From: Deltaproteobacteria bacterium
GTDB lineage: Bacteria > Desulfobacterota > Binatia > UBA9968
DNA length: 64,000 nucleotides
NCBI GenBank assembly: GCA_016874755.1
Contig: VGTH01000016.1
Coordinates: forward strand, 1-64,000
Direction: 5' to 3'
The notes under the pieces are model-generated. The model was not told the DNA's origin. It did no database searches and saw only the letters and a list, made by a program, of their open reading frames with translations. Below, piece after piece: positions 28,030 through 37,106 of this stretch. How positions within the stretch are numbered: the first letter of the stretch is position 1; each line of letters begins with the position of its first letter. Both the position numbers and the translations under genes were made by a program.

Positions 28030-28914
28030 CTAATTCAGCAGCGACAATTTCGCTTCGAATCCCAACACCGTTTTTGCCTTTGCCACAGAGTAACCGCTGC
28101 AGGCTCCATCCAAACCCTCTCGTAGATCACTTACCTGGGAAAGATAGCGGCTGGCAAGCTCGCGAAACGAAATGTCCACCAGATTTCCGGTTGCGGCGAT
28201 GTTAAAAATTTGATGCCCCGGCAGGGTCGCTTCCAGCGCCAAGCGCACCGCGCGCGCCGCGTCGCGCGCGTCAATATAGCTCCAAAGCGCGCCCGTGCCG
28301 CGAACGAGCGGATCTTTCTTGCGCTCTAACAGCATAGCGCGGTGCGCTTCGGTATAGATGCCGGAGAAGCGCAGGCTCACAATCGGCATACCGCTCTTTC
28401 GGCTCAATGCGTCGCAAAGCGTCTCGCCGACGAGCTTCGTGAGTCCGTAGGGATCTTGCGGCCGCAACGGATGTGCCTCGTCCACTGGCAAGTAAGCCGG
28501 CAACAAATCTGTCGAAGGATAGTAGAGTCCATAGATCGCCAGGCTCGAGCCGCAGACGATTTTCTTCACGCCCGTCGCCTGCGCCGCCGCGAGAACATTA
28601 TTCGTGATCGCCAGGTTTTGGTTGAACAGCTCGGCATCGCCGGCGCTGTCACGGAACTCAAATTTCAACGTGGCCGCATTAAACCCGTTCTCGGTGTAGG
28701 GGAAACGTACGCGCGCCAGATGCACCACCGCATCGGCATTTTTAAAATGGTCGGCAAGCCGGTCGATTTTCGTCAGATCGGTCACATAGGTGGGGCACAA
28801 ACACTCGCGCGGCTTGATCGTGTCGAGCACCGAAACGCCGTGCGCGTGGGTGAACAGCTCGCGCACGACAAACTGGCCTAGTCTCCCCGAGCCGCCTGTA
28901 ACAACCACGCGCAT
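28030..28914 (-). CDS. NAD-dependent epimerase/dehydratase (extended SDR)
   Basis: A 294-residue extended short-chain dehydrogenase with the nucleotide motif TGGSGRLGQ (6-14) and the YxxxK pair in PYGLTKLVGE. A role in sugar metabolism is the family default, but the catabolic operon suggests it may instead oxidise a dihydrodiol or hydroxy acid made by the Rieske enzymes; this is inference. It starts 2 nt after the binding protein ends, indicating tight co-transcription. Confidence 0.85.
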   Translation of the reverse strand: MRVVVTGGSGRLGQFVVRELFTHAHGVSVLDTIKPRECLCPTYVTDLTKIDRLADHFKNADAVVHLARVRFPYTENGFNAATLKFEFRDSAGDAELFNQNLAITNNVLAAAQATGVKKIVCGSSLAIYGLYYPSTDLLPAYLPVDEAHPLRPQDPYGLTKLVGETLCDALSRKSGMPIVSLRFSGIYTEAHRAMLLERKKDPLVRGTGALWSYIDARDAARAVRLALEATLPGHQIFNIAATGNLVDISFRELASRYLSQVSDLREGLDGACSGYSVAKAKTVLGFEAKLSLLN

Positions 28915-28916
28915 GG

Positions 28917-29882
28917 CTATTTCCCCAATGAACGGAAATAGCCGGCCTGCTCGAGGTCTTTGAGTAAGCTATTGTCGACAAAATCGCCGGCCTTTGCCTC
29001 GCGCGCTTCTTTGCCCGGCGTGCGCTTGAGAATTTCGTCAATACTTTCCGGCCGCACGTAGGGAATCCGATCGCCGCTGTAACGAACATAGGTTTGATGG
29101 AGCTGCGCCAGGGTTTCCGGATCGACGACCTTGGTGTACTTCGACAGCACTTTCATGCTGAACTCTTTGTCCGCGCGCAGCCGCTGCAAACCTTGATTAA
29201 AACCACGCATAAACCGCAGCGCCGTGTCGCGCTGCGCGCGAATAAACGGTCGCGTGGTCGACAGCGGTGTGTTGGGAAAAACGATCTTCAATTGCCCGAC
29301 GTCCTGCAGCTCATGCATGCCGGCCTTGGCTGCACGAAAATTGCTCGGCGGCGATAGCACCACCGCATCGAGCGCACCGGAAATCAGCGCCGCCAAACCT
29401 TCCGGCATGCCGCCGGTCTGAATCACCGTGACCTGCCCGCGCTCCATGCCCCACTGCTGCAGCGCCGCGTCGAGCGCCCAATCGGTCGAGCCGCCCAGGC
29501 GCGTCACACCGACTTTCTTGCCGCGCAACTGCGCCGGTTGTTTGACTTCCGACCGCGCCATGATCGAGAACACCAGCGAATTGCCGGTGTTGCCGATCAA
29601 AACCAAGTCCGAGCCGCGCAGCGACGCGTTGATCACCGGAACTGACGGTCCGTAGGCAAACGGCACATCGCCGCTGAGCATCGACTGGATCAACAGTGAG
29701 CCGCCTCCAATGTAGAGCAGCTCCGTGTCGAGCCCTTCGCGCTTGAAGTAACCGCCTTCCTGCGCCACCCAGAGAGACGACATGGCGCCGCTGATGGCGC
29801 TGTAGGCGACTCGCAGCGGCGCGGCGCGCGACACCGAAGGTCCAAACAGCAGAAAAAGCGCCAGCACAATTGCGTGAATCAT
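28917..29882 (-). CDS. NMT1/THI5-type periplasmic substrate-binding protein D
   Basis: A 321-residue secreted binding protein: signal peptide MIHAIVLALFLLFGPSVSRA, then LRVAYSAISGAMSSLWVAQE, QLRGKKVGVTRLGGSTDWAL and SGALDAVVLSPPSNF. The tail ends LEQAGYFRSLGK, a weak version of the signature in copies A and B. Only 3 nt separate it from the upstream Rieske gene and 2 nt from the epimerase. Fixed inside a catabolic operon, it probably captures that operon's substrate, yet no permease or ATPase is present. Confidence 0.88.
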   Translation of the reverse strand: MIHAIVLALFLLFGPSVSRAAPLRVAYSAISGAMSSLWVAQEGGYFKREGLDTELLYIGGGSLLIQSMLSGDVPFAYGPSVPVINASLRGSDLVLIGNTGNSLVFSIMARSEVKQPAQLRGKKVGVTRLGGSTDWALDAALQQWGMERGQVTVIQTGGMPEGLAALISGALDAVVLSPPSNFRAAKAGMHELQDVGQLKIVFPNTPLSTTRPFIRAQRDTALRFMRGFNQGLQRLRADKEFSMKVLSKYTKVVDPETLAQLHQTYVRYSGDRIPYVRPESIDEILKRTPGKEAREAKAGDFVDNSLLKDLEQAGYFRSLGK

Positions 29883-29885
29883 CAG

Positions 29886-31097
29886 TTAGAAAAGTCCTTT
29901 CGCGCGAATCCCCGTGAACGAATCGATCGTAACCATTTCATCCGCCCGCGCAGCGGTAACAACGCCCTTGGGCGTCTTACCTTGCCGCACCGCTTCTATG
30001 CCGGCAAGAATCAGCTTGCGAAGCAAGATCACGCCCTTGTCGGACGTGCCGAGCTGTTCGGTGCGCCGATCGAGTTTGGGCTGCGTCGTCTGGCAGGCGA
30101 TATCCTCGGTGCGCACGCTGCCACGAAACGGGGCAAACTGCCGTTTGTCATAGGGCTTCTTTTGCACCGGCGCCTCGACCCGCCGGCTGGGCGAAAGTTT
30201 TTCGAAGAACTCAGGATCGTCGCCCATGTAGTGGTTGACGGTGTAGAGTGTAAAGCTCTCGTCGTCGTTGGGCGTGACAAACATGATGTGCGCATTGTGC
30301 GAGCCGGCGGCGAGCGCCTCCTTGGGTTGTTTGAAATGAGTGAATTCGGTGTCGCCGATCTGCATCACGCTCGGCAGCGCAATGCTCTTTTCGTCGACAT
30401 ATTCCGTCGCGTCCGTCGGCCCTGGCTTGCGCGAGATCACTTTCATGCCGTAGGCAGTTTCGACGGCGTCGAATGGCGGCACATCGCGATAGTTAAAAAA
30501 CCAACTGCGCCAGGTGCCATCAGTCGGATCGGCACGATGGAGGATCGAGAAATGCACCGGATCGGCGCCGTTCTCGATAAAGTTAAACCAGTTGTAATGG
30601 AACTGCCGGGTCGCTTCCAAAGAACGCTGCCCCGCGGAGTCGCACAGCGCTTTGTACTTGGGCAGCGGCGGCGGACTGTCCTGCTGCGGTCCTAAGTAAG
30701 CGAAGAGAATGCCGCCCTGCTCTTTGACTGGGTAGGCGAGATGCTTCACCTTCCGAGGAAACTGACTGCCCGGCGGCTCGCCGGGCATGGCAAGGCATTG
30801 GCCGCGCACATCGAACAACCAGCCATGATAGGGACAGCGAATGCCGCCGTCTTCAATGTCGCCGTATTCCAGCGACGTGCCGCGGTGCGGACAGCTCTGG
30901 CCGACAAGTCCGTAGCGACCGTTCGGATCGCGAAACAGGACTAAATCTTCACCAAGAACTTTAACGGCTTGGGGAATGTCGCGCAGATCGCGCGTTGTGC
31001 CAACGGCTAGCCAATAACGGCGAAACCATTCGCCAACGGTTGTACCGCGGGCAACGCTGGGGAAATCAGACAGAGAAACTTTCTTACGGGAACCCAT
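29886..31097 (-). CDS. Rieske [2Fe-2S] ring-hydroxylating oxygenase, phthalate-dioxygenase-like B
   Basis: A 403-residue paralogue of the oxygenase at 25346. Rieske ligands Cys69/His71 and Cys88/His91; catalytic-site Asp179, His182 and His187 in ENGADPVHFSILH; C-terminal LGTSDKGVILLRKLILAGIE. ATG 31095-31097 (MGSRKKVSLSDFPS) is preferred over an in-frame start ten residues earlier because it aligns with the paralogue. It is the first gene of the seven-gene operon 22782-31097. Confidence 0.93.
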   Translation of the reverse strand: MGSRKKVSLSDFPSVARGTTVGEWFRRYWLAVGTTRDLRDIPQAVKVLGEDLVLFRDPNGRYGLVGQSCPHRGTSLEYGDIEDGGIRCPYHGWLFDVRGQCLAMPGEPPGSQFPRKVKHLAYPVKEQGGILFAYLGPQQDSPPPLPKYKALCDSAGQRSLEATRQFHYNWFNFIENGADPVHFSILHRADPTDGTWRSWFFNYRDVPPFDAVETAYGMKVISRKPGPTDATEYVDEKSIALPSVMQIGDTEFTHFKQPKEALAAGSHNAHIMFVTPNDDESFTLYTVNHYMGDDPEFFEKLSPSRRVEAPVQKKPYDKRQFAPFRGSVRTEDIACQTTQPKLDRRTEQLGTSDKGVILLRKLILAGIEAVRQGKTPKGVVTAARADEMVTIDSFTGIRAKGLF

Positions 31098-31214
31098 GAA
31101 TCGACGGCTGCAGCGGGCGGTGCCCAAGGCATGCGACTATTCATGAATTAATATGTGCTGGGGTGGCTGTCAATCGCGACGGCAGCCTACTAGATGACAA
31201 GTGGACTCGCGCAG

Positions 31215-31619
31215 TTACGAAGCCAATGCCGCAGCTGGCCGAGGTTGGAGATAACGGCGCACGGCTTTTCTGAGGGTCTCTACGTTGACCGGTTTGTAAA
31301 TAACCTCGGCCGCACCGGCCGCGATCGCATCGGCAAAAAGACCTTCCTTCATCGACGCAGTCAAAACCACGATCGGAGGATCACAAGAGAGCCGACGAGC
31401 CTTGATGCGGCGGATCGCTTCGATCCCATCCATCACCGGCATCATCAGATCCATGATAATCAAGTCGGGCCGTTCGTTGATCGCCTTTCTGATTCCTTCC
31501 AGGCCATTGCTCGCATGGATGGTTTGATAGCCCAAGTGCTCGCCGATGACGACGAAGAGATCGCTCAAGCTATCGTGATCTTCCACCAATAAGATTTTTT
31601 GACTCAATTGAACCTCCAA
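31215..31619 (-). CDS. Stand-alone response-regulator receiver protein 1
   Basis: A 134-residue single-domain receiver: acidic pair in LLVEDHDS, phospho-acceptor Asp57 in IIMDLMMP, Thr/Lys switch in VVLTAS and YKPVN. No output domain, so it acts by protein contact in a phosphorelay, as CheY/Spo0F types do. No histidine kinase is in the window. It is related to the receiver at 31828 on the same strand. Confidence 0.92.
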   Translation of the reverse strand: MEVQLSQKILLVEDHDSLSDLFVVIGEHLGYQTIHASNGLEGIRKAINERPDLIIMDLMMPVMDGIEAIRRIKARRLSCDPPIVVLTASMKEGLFADAIAAGAAEVIYKPVNVETLRKAVRRYLQPRPAAALAS

Positions 31620-31827
31620 CTTGCCTCGGTCTTAGTGGACTGGGCACAGCACCGCAACCACTATGCAGAAAAAACTCGGCAGGTTTGTTGGTAGAATCTT
31701 ATTGTTCATCGCCGTTGCCAAGCAGAGTCGCGGAGCCAATCGCTAGCGCCGCGGACCCATTAATAGTTCCATTGACGAGAAATTATTTCAAGACTCTGCG
31801 CAGTAAATGCCCTCGAATGCGGCAGTG

Positions 31828-32193
31828 TCAGACCACGTACTTGCCCAATGTGCCCCCAAGCGCGGCAACACCTAAAGGCTTAGGTAAATAATCTGACGCC
31901 CCTGCTTGCAGAGCCGCTGCCCGGTGTTGGTCGTCGATCAAAGCCGTACACACCACCACGGGGATATCCCGCGTAGCTCGATTATTCTTGAGCAGCCGCG
32001 TGGTTTCGATGCCGTCGAGGCCGGACAACATAAGATCCATGACGATCACATCCGGGCGCTCGGTTGAAGCTATAACAATCCCTTCCATCCCAGACTCGGC
32101 GCGCACAACCTCATAGCCCAAGTGCTGCGCCATCGTCACGAAGATCTCCTGGAAGTCCGGATTGTCCTCCACCAGCAGAATCTTTCGTCCCAT
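31828..32193 (-). CDS. Stand-alone response-regulator receiver protein 2
   Basis: A 121-residue receiver domain: Glu9-Asp10 in LLVEDNPDF, phospho-acceptor Asp53 in VMDLMLSG, VVCTAL and LPKPLG for the switch Thr and Lys. No output domain. A roughly 210-nt gap without a recognisable gene separates it from receiver 1. The two may be a duplicated pair serving one relay. Confidence 0.92.
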   Translation of the reverse strand: MGRKILLVEDNPDFQEIFVTMAQHLGYEVVRAESGMEGIVIASTERPDVIVMDLMLSGLDGIETTRLLKNNRATRDIPVVVCTALIDDQHRAAALQAGASDYLPKPLGVAALGGTLGKYVV

Positions 32194-32407
32194 GCTTGTT
32201 TTAAGCCGACATTAAGCACAGAACGCTCCAAGAAGTATACTGAATGGTTTTCAGCTACTTAGAGCTGCCAGGCATCGGGCTCATGAAGGAAATATTTTAC
32301 AGTTGTGCAGGGACAGAACGTTGACAAGACCTGGTTCACTAATGGATATTGAACCAATCCAACGAAGACTACCGCTTCTTAATGTCATCGACAAAGGGAA
32401 ATATGAA

Positions 32408-33040
32408 ATGAACCCAAGAGAACTCAACGATGCCTATGCAGTTAAATCGCTGGACGATCTGGCGAAAATTTACGCCGAGCCGTTCCCCCATGTCGCCACC
32501 AAGGAAACTGACCACATCACTGAGGTCGGGCGAAGCTTCATTGCGGCATCACCATTTCTGGTGCTCGCGACCTCTAATGGGGTTAGCATCGACTGTTCGC
32601 CGAAAGGCGATGCGCCGGGTTTCGTGCAGCTCCTCGACGACCGCACCTTATTGATCCCTGACCGGCCGGGCAACAACCGCATTGACGGGTTGAAGAACCT
32701 GCTTATTGATCCGAAGGTCGGACTCATTTTCATGGTCCCGGGATCGAATGAAACCTATCGCGTAACTGGCAGCGCGACCATCAGCACGGACCCGCAGCTG
32801 CTGAAGCGCTGCGAGGTCGGCGGCAAGCTGCCGCGCGTGGTCATGGTCGTCGCTGTCGAGGAAGCGTTCAATCACTGTCCCAAGGCCTTTGTGCGTGCCA
32901 AACTGTGGGAGGCGAAGGCACAGCAGAGCGGCGCCCCCACCCACGGCGACTTCGCCGCTGCCCGCGACGGCAAGGATGCGGATTATGCCAAGAACTACAA
33001 TCAGAAGTACGCCCAGCGCATAAAGAGCGAGCTTTACTGA
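32408..33040 (+). CDS. Pyridoxamine-5'-phosphate-oxidase-family FMN-binding protein
   Basis: From ATG 32408 (MNPRELNDAYAVKSL, with AAGGGA about ten bases upstream) the protein has 210 residues. Split-barrel features: SFIAASPFLVLATSNGVSID, SPKGDAPGFVQLLDDRTLLI, DRPGNNRIDGLKNLL and VPGSNETYRVTGSATI. These match the PPOX subgroup of FMN/F420-binding reductases (MSMEG_1061-like) rather than true PdxH. Role unknown; oxidation or reduction of a small molecule or detoxification is likely. A strong terminator lies about 190 nt downstream. Confidence 0.82.
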   Translation: MNPRELNDAYAVKSLDDLAKIYAEPFPHVATKETDHITEVGRSFIAASPFLVLATSNGVSIDCSPKGDAPGFVQLLDDRTLLIPDRPGNNRIDGLKNLLIDPKVGLIFMVPGSNETYRVTGSATISTDPQLLKRCEVGGKLPRVVMVVAVEEAFNHCPKAFVRAKLWEAKAQQSGAPTHGDFAAARDGKDADYAKNYNQKYAQRIKSELY

Positions 33041-33232
33041 CCGAACTGCGAAACGAAAATCACCATCGCTTGCTGAACTTGCGCCGCCGTTCGACGAAAT
33101 TTTCGAAGAAGATCGCTCATCCCCACCACCGCCGATCCCACCCACCAAGAGTTCCTCGTGCTCATCGTTTAGGACGAAAAAAACCTACCGTGAGAATCTC
33201 CGCCTAACACGACTGCGAAACGCCAAGCTCCT

Positions 33233-33275
33233 AAAAAAACAAAGGCCGGGTTTATTGCCCGGCCTTTGTTTTTTT
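33233..33275. terminator. Strong bidirectional Rho-independent terminator
   Basis: AACAAAGGCCGGG and CCCGGCCTTTGTT pair around a TTTATTG loop (33251-33257), flanked by A-runs on the left and T-runs on the right, so it works in both directions. It closes the plus-strand PPOX gene and the minus-strand mini PEP-CTERM ORF at 33290. Confidence 0.9.
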
Positions 33276-33289
33276 CTTTGGGTTGGTTT

Positions 33290-33457
33290 TTAGTTCTTAC
33301 AACTCACCCAAGCAACCACCCCGACCAAACCCGCCCCCAGCAAGAACATCGCAGAGGGTTCCGGCGTTTGCATCGTTGGCGGAAGGGCTACGATTCGAAT
33401 CGCACCGGCATCGTAACAGGGGTCCACCGCTGGGTTAAACGCTGGAGCTACCTCCAT
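33290..33457 (-). CDS. Mini protein or remnant ending in a PEP-CTERM sorting signal
   Basis: The 55-residue frame ends with a near-classical PEP-CTERM tail: PEPSAMFLLGAGLVGVVAW followed by VSCKN, i.e. PEP motif, hydrophobic segment and short tail. The usual Arg cluster is reduced to one Lys. The N-terminal part (MEVAPAFNPAVDPCYDAGAI) is short and has no signal peptide, so this is probably the 3' end of a larger decayed gene; an upstream stop lies nine bases before the Met. It sits directly downstream of the TPR gene at 33549, matching the usual coupling of PEP-CTERM proteins with TPR and EPS genes. No exosortase is in the window. Confidence 0.65.
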   Translation of the reverse strand: MEVAPAFNPAVDPCYDAGAIRIVALPPTMQTPEPSAMFLLGAGLVGVVAWVSCKN

Positions 33458-33548
33458 CTTGCGTTACCAACACAAGCATTACCGATAGACAAGTGTAAGG
33501 CAAACTTACATTTTTATGAAGTTTCATGGGCAACTTATCAAATTTATT

Positions 33549-35738
33549 CTATTTTCCCTGAAGCTCTGCCAACGTCTTCTTCGCTTCGTCGACTCCCGGA
33601 AAGCTCTGGTTGCTTGCCAATGCCTTTGTGAGCGATTCCTTCGCTAGAACTTTGTCGCCGGACCTGTTGGCCGCCATACCGAGGTGATATAGAATCGCCG
33701 GGTTCGAGTTCTTCGTCTTCTCACTGCTTTCCTTAAGTAGATCCAGGGCCGTGCTATAGATCCCCTTCTTGTAATAGATCCACCCCAATGTGTCGCCGAT
33801 GCCGGGATCATTGGGATTGGCTTCCCTCGCACGCTGTGCAAGGCCCAGAGCGATGTCCAAGTTTCCGCCGTATTCAGCATAGTTCCAAGCCAGATTGTTA
33901 ACTGCCGGGTAAAAGTTTTTATCGATATCGAGAATCTTCTGGTAATATTCGTTCGATTTTTGCGGTTGTTTCTTAATGTCGTAGAGAATCCCCATCATCA
34001 TGTAGGGTTGGATGGCCTTGGGATTCTTTTTGATAACCTTCTCATACTGCTCAATCGCAACGTCAAATTTCTGTTGCGCGGCATAGGTATTGCCAATCAG
34101 AAAATACGCCGACAAAAGATTTGGATTGAGCTCGGTGGCTTTGTTGAGATGTTCAATCGCTTTGACGAAGTCTTTGCCTTCCAGGTGGATTTGACCGAGC
34201 AGTTGGTGAACTTGTGCTGGATTTTTCGAGTTCTTCAGGTGTTGTTGGACCAGCTCCGTGGCACCCTTGCGGTCGTTTTGCCGCAGCATCAGTTGCGCAA
34301 TCGCTGTGAGGGCTTCGTTGCGGCCAGGATCGAGCTTTAGGGCAGCCTCATACTCCTTGATCGCTTCGGGATACTTTTTCTGGATGACGTACACAGCCGC
34401 GATATTGAGCAGGGGGGCCGGGTCGCGCGGGCTCAATTCTCGCGCTTTTTTAAACAACTCCAGCGCTTTGCCACCGTCGCCCCTGCCGAGACGCGCGGCA
34501 CCGCTGGTGATGAGTGCCGCCGGATTATTCGGTTGAATACTCAGCACCTTGTCGCTTTCTTCCAAGGCCAAGTCCCGATCCCCAGTGGCCAGATGCAGCT
34601 GCGCCAAGCTCAAGCGTGGGAAGGTCCAGTTTGGGCTCAGTTCAGTGGCCTTCGCAAAGTTTTTCTTTGCCTCTTGAATCTTGTTAGACCGAATCAGCGC
34701 CTGCCCATAAAAATAGAATCCACCGGCAAACTGCGGCGCATTGAGAGTGACCTTCGACAGGTCTTCGATCGCTTTGGGAATATCGTTGCGGCCCAAAGCG
34801 AGCCGCCCACGGTAAAATAAACCTTGGGTATCGCTCGGCTGAGCCTTCAGAATGTCGTTGACATATTCGGTCGCTTTAACAATGTCGTTTTTACTGACGT
34901 AGAAATCGGCAAGCTGTTTTTTGGCAACGATGGAATCGGGCTTCTTCTTTAGAAAGTCCAGGTAGAGTTTCTCGAGCTCCGCGGTGCGGCGACCAGCGGA
35001 ATAAAAGCTTCCCAGCACGTTTAGTAACTCTTCGCTTTCAGGATCGCTCTTGATCGCCGCTAGCAATTCTTCCTCGGCCTTCTGCGAATTATCCGTCGCC
35101 GCATACAGCTGGGCGAGAGCGATTTTGGCTCGATTGAGCTTACCGTCGAGCTCCAGTGCTTTGCGATAAGAGGTTTCGGCAGCCTTAAAATCACGCTTGA
35201 GAAACTGAATCTGTCCGAGATCGACATAGATCTGCGCCTTGCCGGGTTCTTTCGTCAGAACTTCTTGCAGCTGTTGAATTGCGGTGTCCGGGTCCTTGCT
35301 TGCAATCGCGATCTGCGCGGCCAGGTAGCGCGCTTCCTGCGCGTCCTTGTCTTGCTCCTGAATTTTTTGCAGTTCTTGCTTGGCCTTCGGGAGGTCTCGC
35401 GCGAGCAACAATAAGTTGGCCATTTGGTAACGGGCTTGAATGAAATTGGGCTTGAGATCCACGGCCCTGACAAATTCGGCGTAGGCGGCTTTCGGATCGC
35501 CTCTTTTGAGCAGCGCCACGCCAAGCTCGTGGTGTGCTTCCGGATGCGCGGGATCGACTTTTAATGCGTTTTTAAATTCGATAATCGCTTCATTGACTTT
35601 GGCCGCCGTCATGAAATCGCGCGCCTTAGTCAGATAGCGATCGCGTTTGGTCTGCGGGCTAAGGCCGATTTCGAAATACCTTGCCGCGCCAAAACCTAGC
35701 ACCGCGATGACAACGCCCAAGATGATAAAACGTCTCAT
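33549..35738 (-). CDS. Large TPR-repeat protein, PrsT-like (PEP-CTERM/EPS associated)
   Basis: The 729-residue protein has an N-terminal membrane segment (MRRFIILGVVIAVLGFGAAR) and then an almost uninterrupted array of about 18-20 tetratricopeptide repeats (for example LGVALLKRGDPKAAYAEFVR, AAVYVIQKKYPEAIKEYEAA). It should be anchored in the inner membrane with the repeats in the periplasm. TPR proteins of this size accompany exosortase/EPS loci (PrsT). No lipobox Cys is seen, unlike typical PrsT. Its neighbours are a PEP-CTERM tail and dTDP-sugar genes. Confidence 0.85.
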   Translation of the reverse strand: MRRFIILGVVIAVLGFGAARYFEIGLSPQTKRDRYLTKARDFMTAAKVNEAIIEFKNALKVDPAHPEAHHELGVALLKRGDPKAAYAEFVRAVDLKPNFIQARYQMANLLLLARDLPKAKQELQKIQEQDKDAQEARYLAAQIAIASKDPDTAIQQLQEVLTKEPGKAQIYVDLGQIQFLKRDFKAAETSYRKALELDGKLNRAKIALAQLYAATDNSQKAEEELLAAIKSDPESEELLNVLGSFYSAGRRTAELEKLYLDFLKKKPDSIVAKKQLADFYVSKNDIVKATEYVNDILKAQPSDTQGLFYRGRLALGRNDIPKAIEDLSKVTLNAPQFAGGFYFYGQALIRSNKIQEAKKNFAKATELSPNWTFPRLSLAQLHLATGDRDLALEESDKVLSIQPNNPAALITSGAARLGRGDGGKALELFKKARELSPRDPAPLLNIAAVYVIQKKYPEAIKEYEAALKLDPGRNEALTAIAQLMLRQNDRKGATELVQQHLKNSKNPAQVHQLLGQIHLEGKDFVKAIEHLNKATELNPNLLSAYFLIGNTYAAQQKFDVAIEQYEKVIKKNPKAIQPYMMMGILYDIKKQPQKSNEYYQKILDIDKNFYPAVNNLAWNYAEYGGNLDIALGLAQRAREANPNDPGIGDTLGWIYYKKGIYSTALDLLKESSEKTKNSNPAILYHLGMAANRSGDKVLAKESLTKALASNQSFPGVDEAKKTLAELQGK

Positions 35739-35785
35739 GACGATTCCCTTCGCTGATCTAGTTCACGATACGCTAAGTTGTGGCA

Positions 35786-36031
35786 CTATTGATTGGTCGA
35801 ACGTTCCGCAAAAAACTGCACGGTCTTTTCGAGCCCCGTTCTGACGTCAACCAGAGGCCGATAGCCGAGCAAGGTCTCAGCCCGAGTTATGTCAGCCAAG
35901 GAATCGCGCACATCCCCCTGCCGAGACGGCTGATATTCCACCTGCGCATGGATTTGCAGAATGTCTTCAAGCGAGCGAATCAGATGGTTGAGCGTGATGC
36001 GCACACCACATAAGAACCGCCTGTCTCTTTG
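35786..36031 (-). pseudogene. C-terminal stub of a UDP-sugar epimerase (extended SDR)
   Basis: The 72-residue frame ITLNHLIRSLEDILQIHAQ, QPSRQGDVRDSLADITRAETLLGYRP, TGLEKTVQFFAE is the typical C-terminus of UDP-glucuronate/UDP-GlcNAc 4-epimerases. Upstream it meets a stop within 10 residues, and the NAD-binding domain is missing. It lies between rfbB and the large TPR gene and is probably left by a deletion or rearrangement in the polysaccharide region. Confidence 0.75.
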
Positions 36032-36038
36032 CTACTTC

Positions 36039-37079
36039 TTATTGGCCGAACCGCATTGAATACTGCTGGTCGTAGTAACGCCGATACTCACCGCTCTTAA
36101 TTCGTCGCCACCATTGCTGCTCCCTGCAGAACCAGTCAATCGTATCTCGAAGGCCGGCATCGAGCGAAATACTGGGTCTCCAAGACAGCTCGTTGCTTAG
36201 CTTCGATGCATCGATCGCGTAGCGCCGGTCATGGCCGGCCCGGTCTGTAACGTAGCGGATGAGACTTGGAGGCTTGCCTAAGGCTCGGAGTACCTGTTCA
36301 GCCATGTGGAGGTTGGTTTGCTCGCCGCCGGCGCCGATGTTATAGATCTCGCCGACCGTGCCGTGCTCCAAAACACACAGCAAAGCACGGGCATGGTCCT
36401 CTACATGGATCCAGTCTCTTACTTGCATCCCATCGCCATAAAGTGGCAGCGATTTATCCTCTAAAGCATTCGTGATAAAGAGCGGCAGAAATTTTTCCGG
36501 GAATTGATAGGGTCCATAGTTGTTGCCGCACCGCGTGATCAGGGTCTGCACACCGTAACTTTTGTGATAGGCCCGTAATAGCAAATCAGCAGCGGCTTTA
36601 CTTGCCGCATAGGGGCTGTTGGGCTTAAGCGCATGGTCCTCGGTAAATGCACGACCCCCTGGGGCCAGCGCACCGTAGACTTCATCGGTCGAAACTTGCA
36701 GAAAACGCTCAACCGGCTGGCTGCAGGCAGCCTCCAGCAGCACGCGGACACCTTCAACGTTGGTACGAAGAAACGGCGCACTATCCAGAAGTGAGCGATC
36801 GACGTGCGTCTCGGCCGCAAAGTTGATAACCGCGTCGATATTTTCCTTTTGCAAGATTTGCTTGGTTGAGGCCAAATCTGCAATATCACCTTGTACGAAA
36901 TGATATCGCGCGGGATCCCTAGTTTCCCTGTCCTTGGAAAAATTCTCTAGATTGCCGGCATAGGTGAGCAAATCTAGATTGACAACTCGGTAGTTGGGCC
37001 GCTCTCGAAGAACCAGCCGAACGAAATGACTACCGATAAATCCACAACCACCCGTGACTAGCAGATGCTTCAACCTCAA
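36039..37079 (-). CDS. rfbB: dTDP-glucose 4,6-dehydratase
   Basis: RfbB (RmlB) makes dTDP-4-keto-6-deoxyglucose, second step to dTDP-rhamnose and related sugars. It has 346 residues. Seen: NAD motif TGGCGFIGS (9-17), catalytic Thr131-Asp132-Glu133 in STDEVYG, Tyr157 and Lys161 in YAASK, and YGDGMQVRDWIHVEDH. It follows rfbC by 27 nt. The operon order is rfbA-rfbC-rfbB; rfbD, the final reductase for rhamnose, is absent here. Confidence 0.96.
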   Translation of the reverse strand: MRLKHLLVTGGCGFIGSHFVRLVLRERPNYRVVNLDLLTYAGNLENFSKDRETRDPARYHFVQGDIADLASTKQILQKENIDAVINFAAETHVDRSLLDSAPFLRTNVEGVRVLLEAACSQPVERFLQVSTDEVYGALAPGGRAFTEDHALKPNSPYAASKAAADLLLRAYHKSYGVQTLITRCGNNYGPYQFPEKFLPLFITNALEDKSLPLYGDGMQVRDWIHVEDHARALLCVLEHGTVGEIYNIGAGGEQTNLHMAEQVLRALGKPPSLIRYVTDRAGHDRRYAIDASKLSNELSWRPSISLDAGLRDTIDWFCREQQWWRRIKSGEYRRYYDQQYSMRFGQ

Positions 37080-37106
37080 CTCCTCAGCTGATTTTGTCCA
37101 AACGCC

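Noticed and set aside
33380-33410. GATTCGAATC resembling a tRNA T-arm, possibly selC
   Set aside because: No acceptor stem, anticodon arm or CCA end can be built around it, and it falls inside the PEP-CTERM frame.
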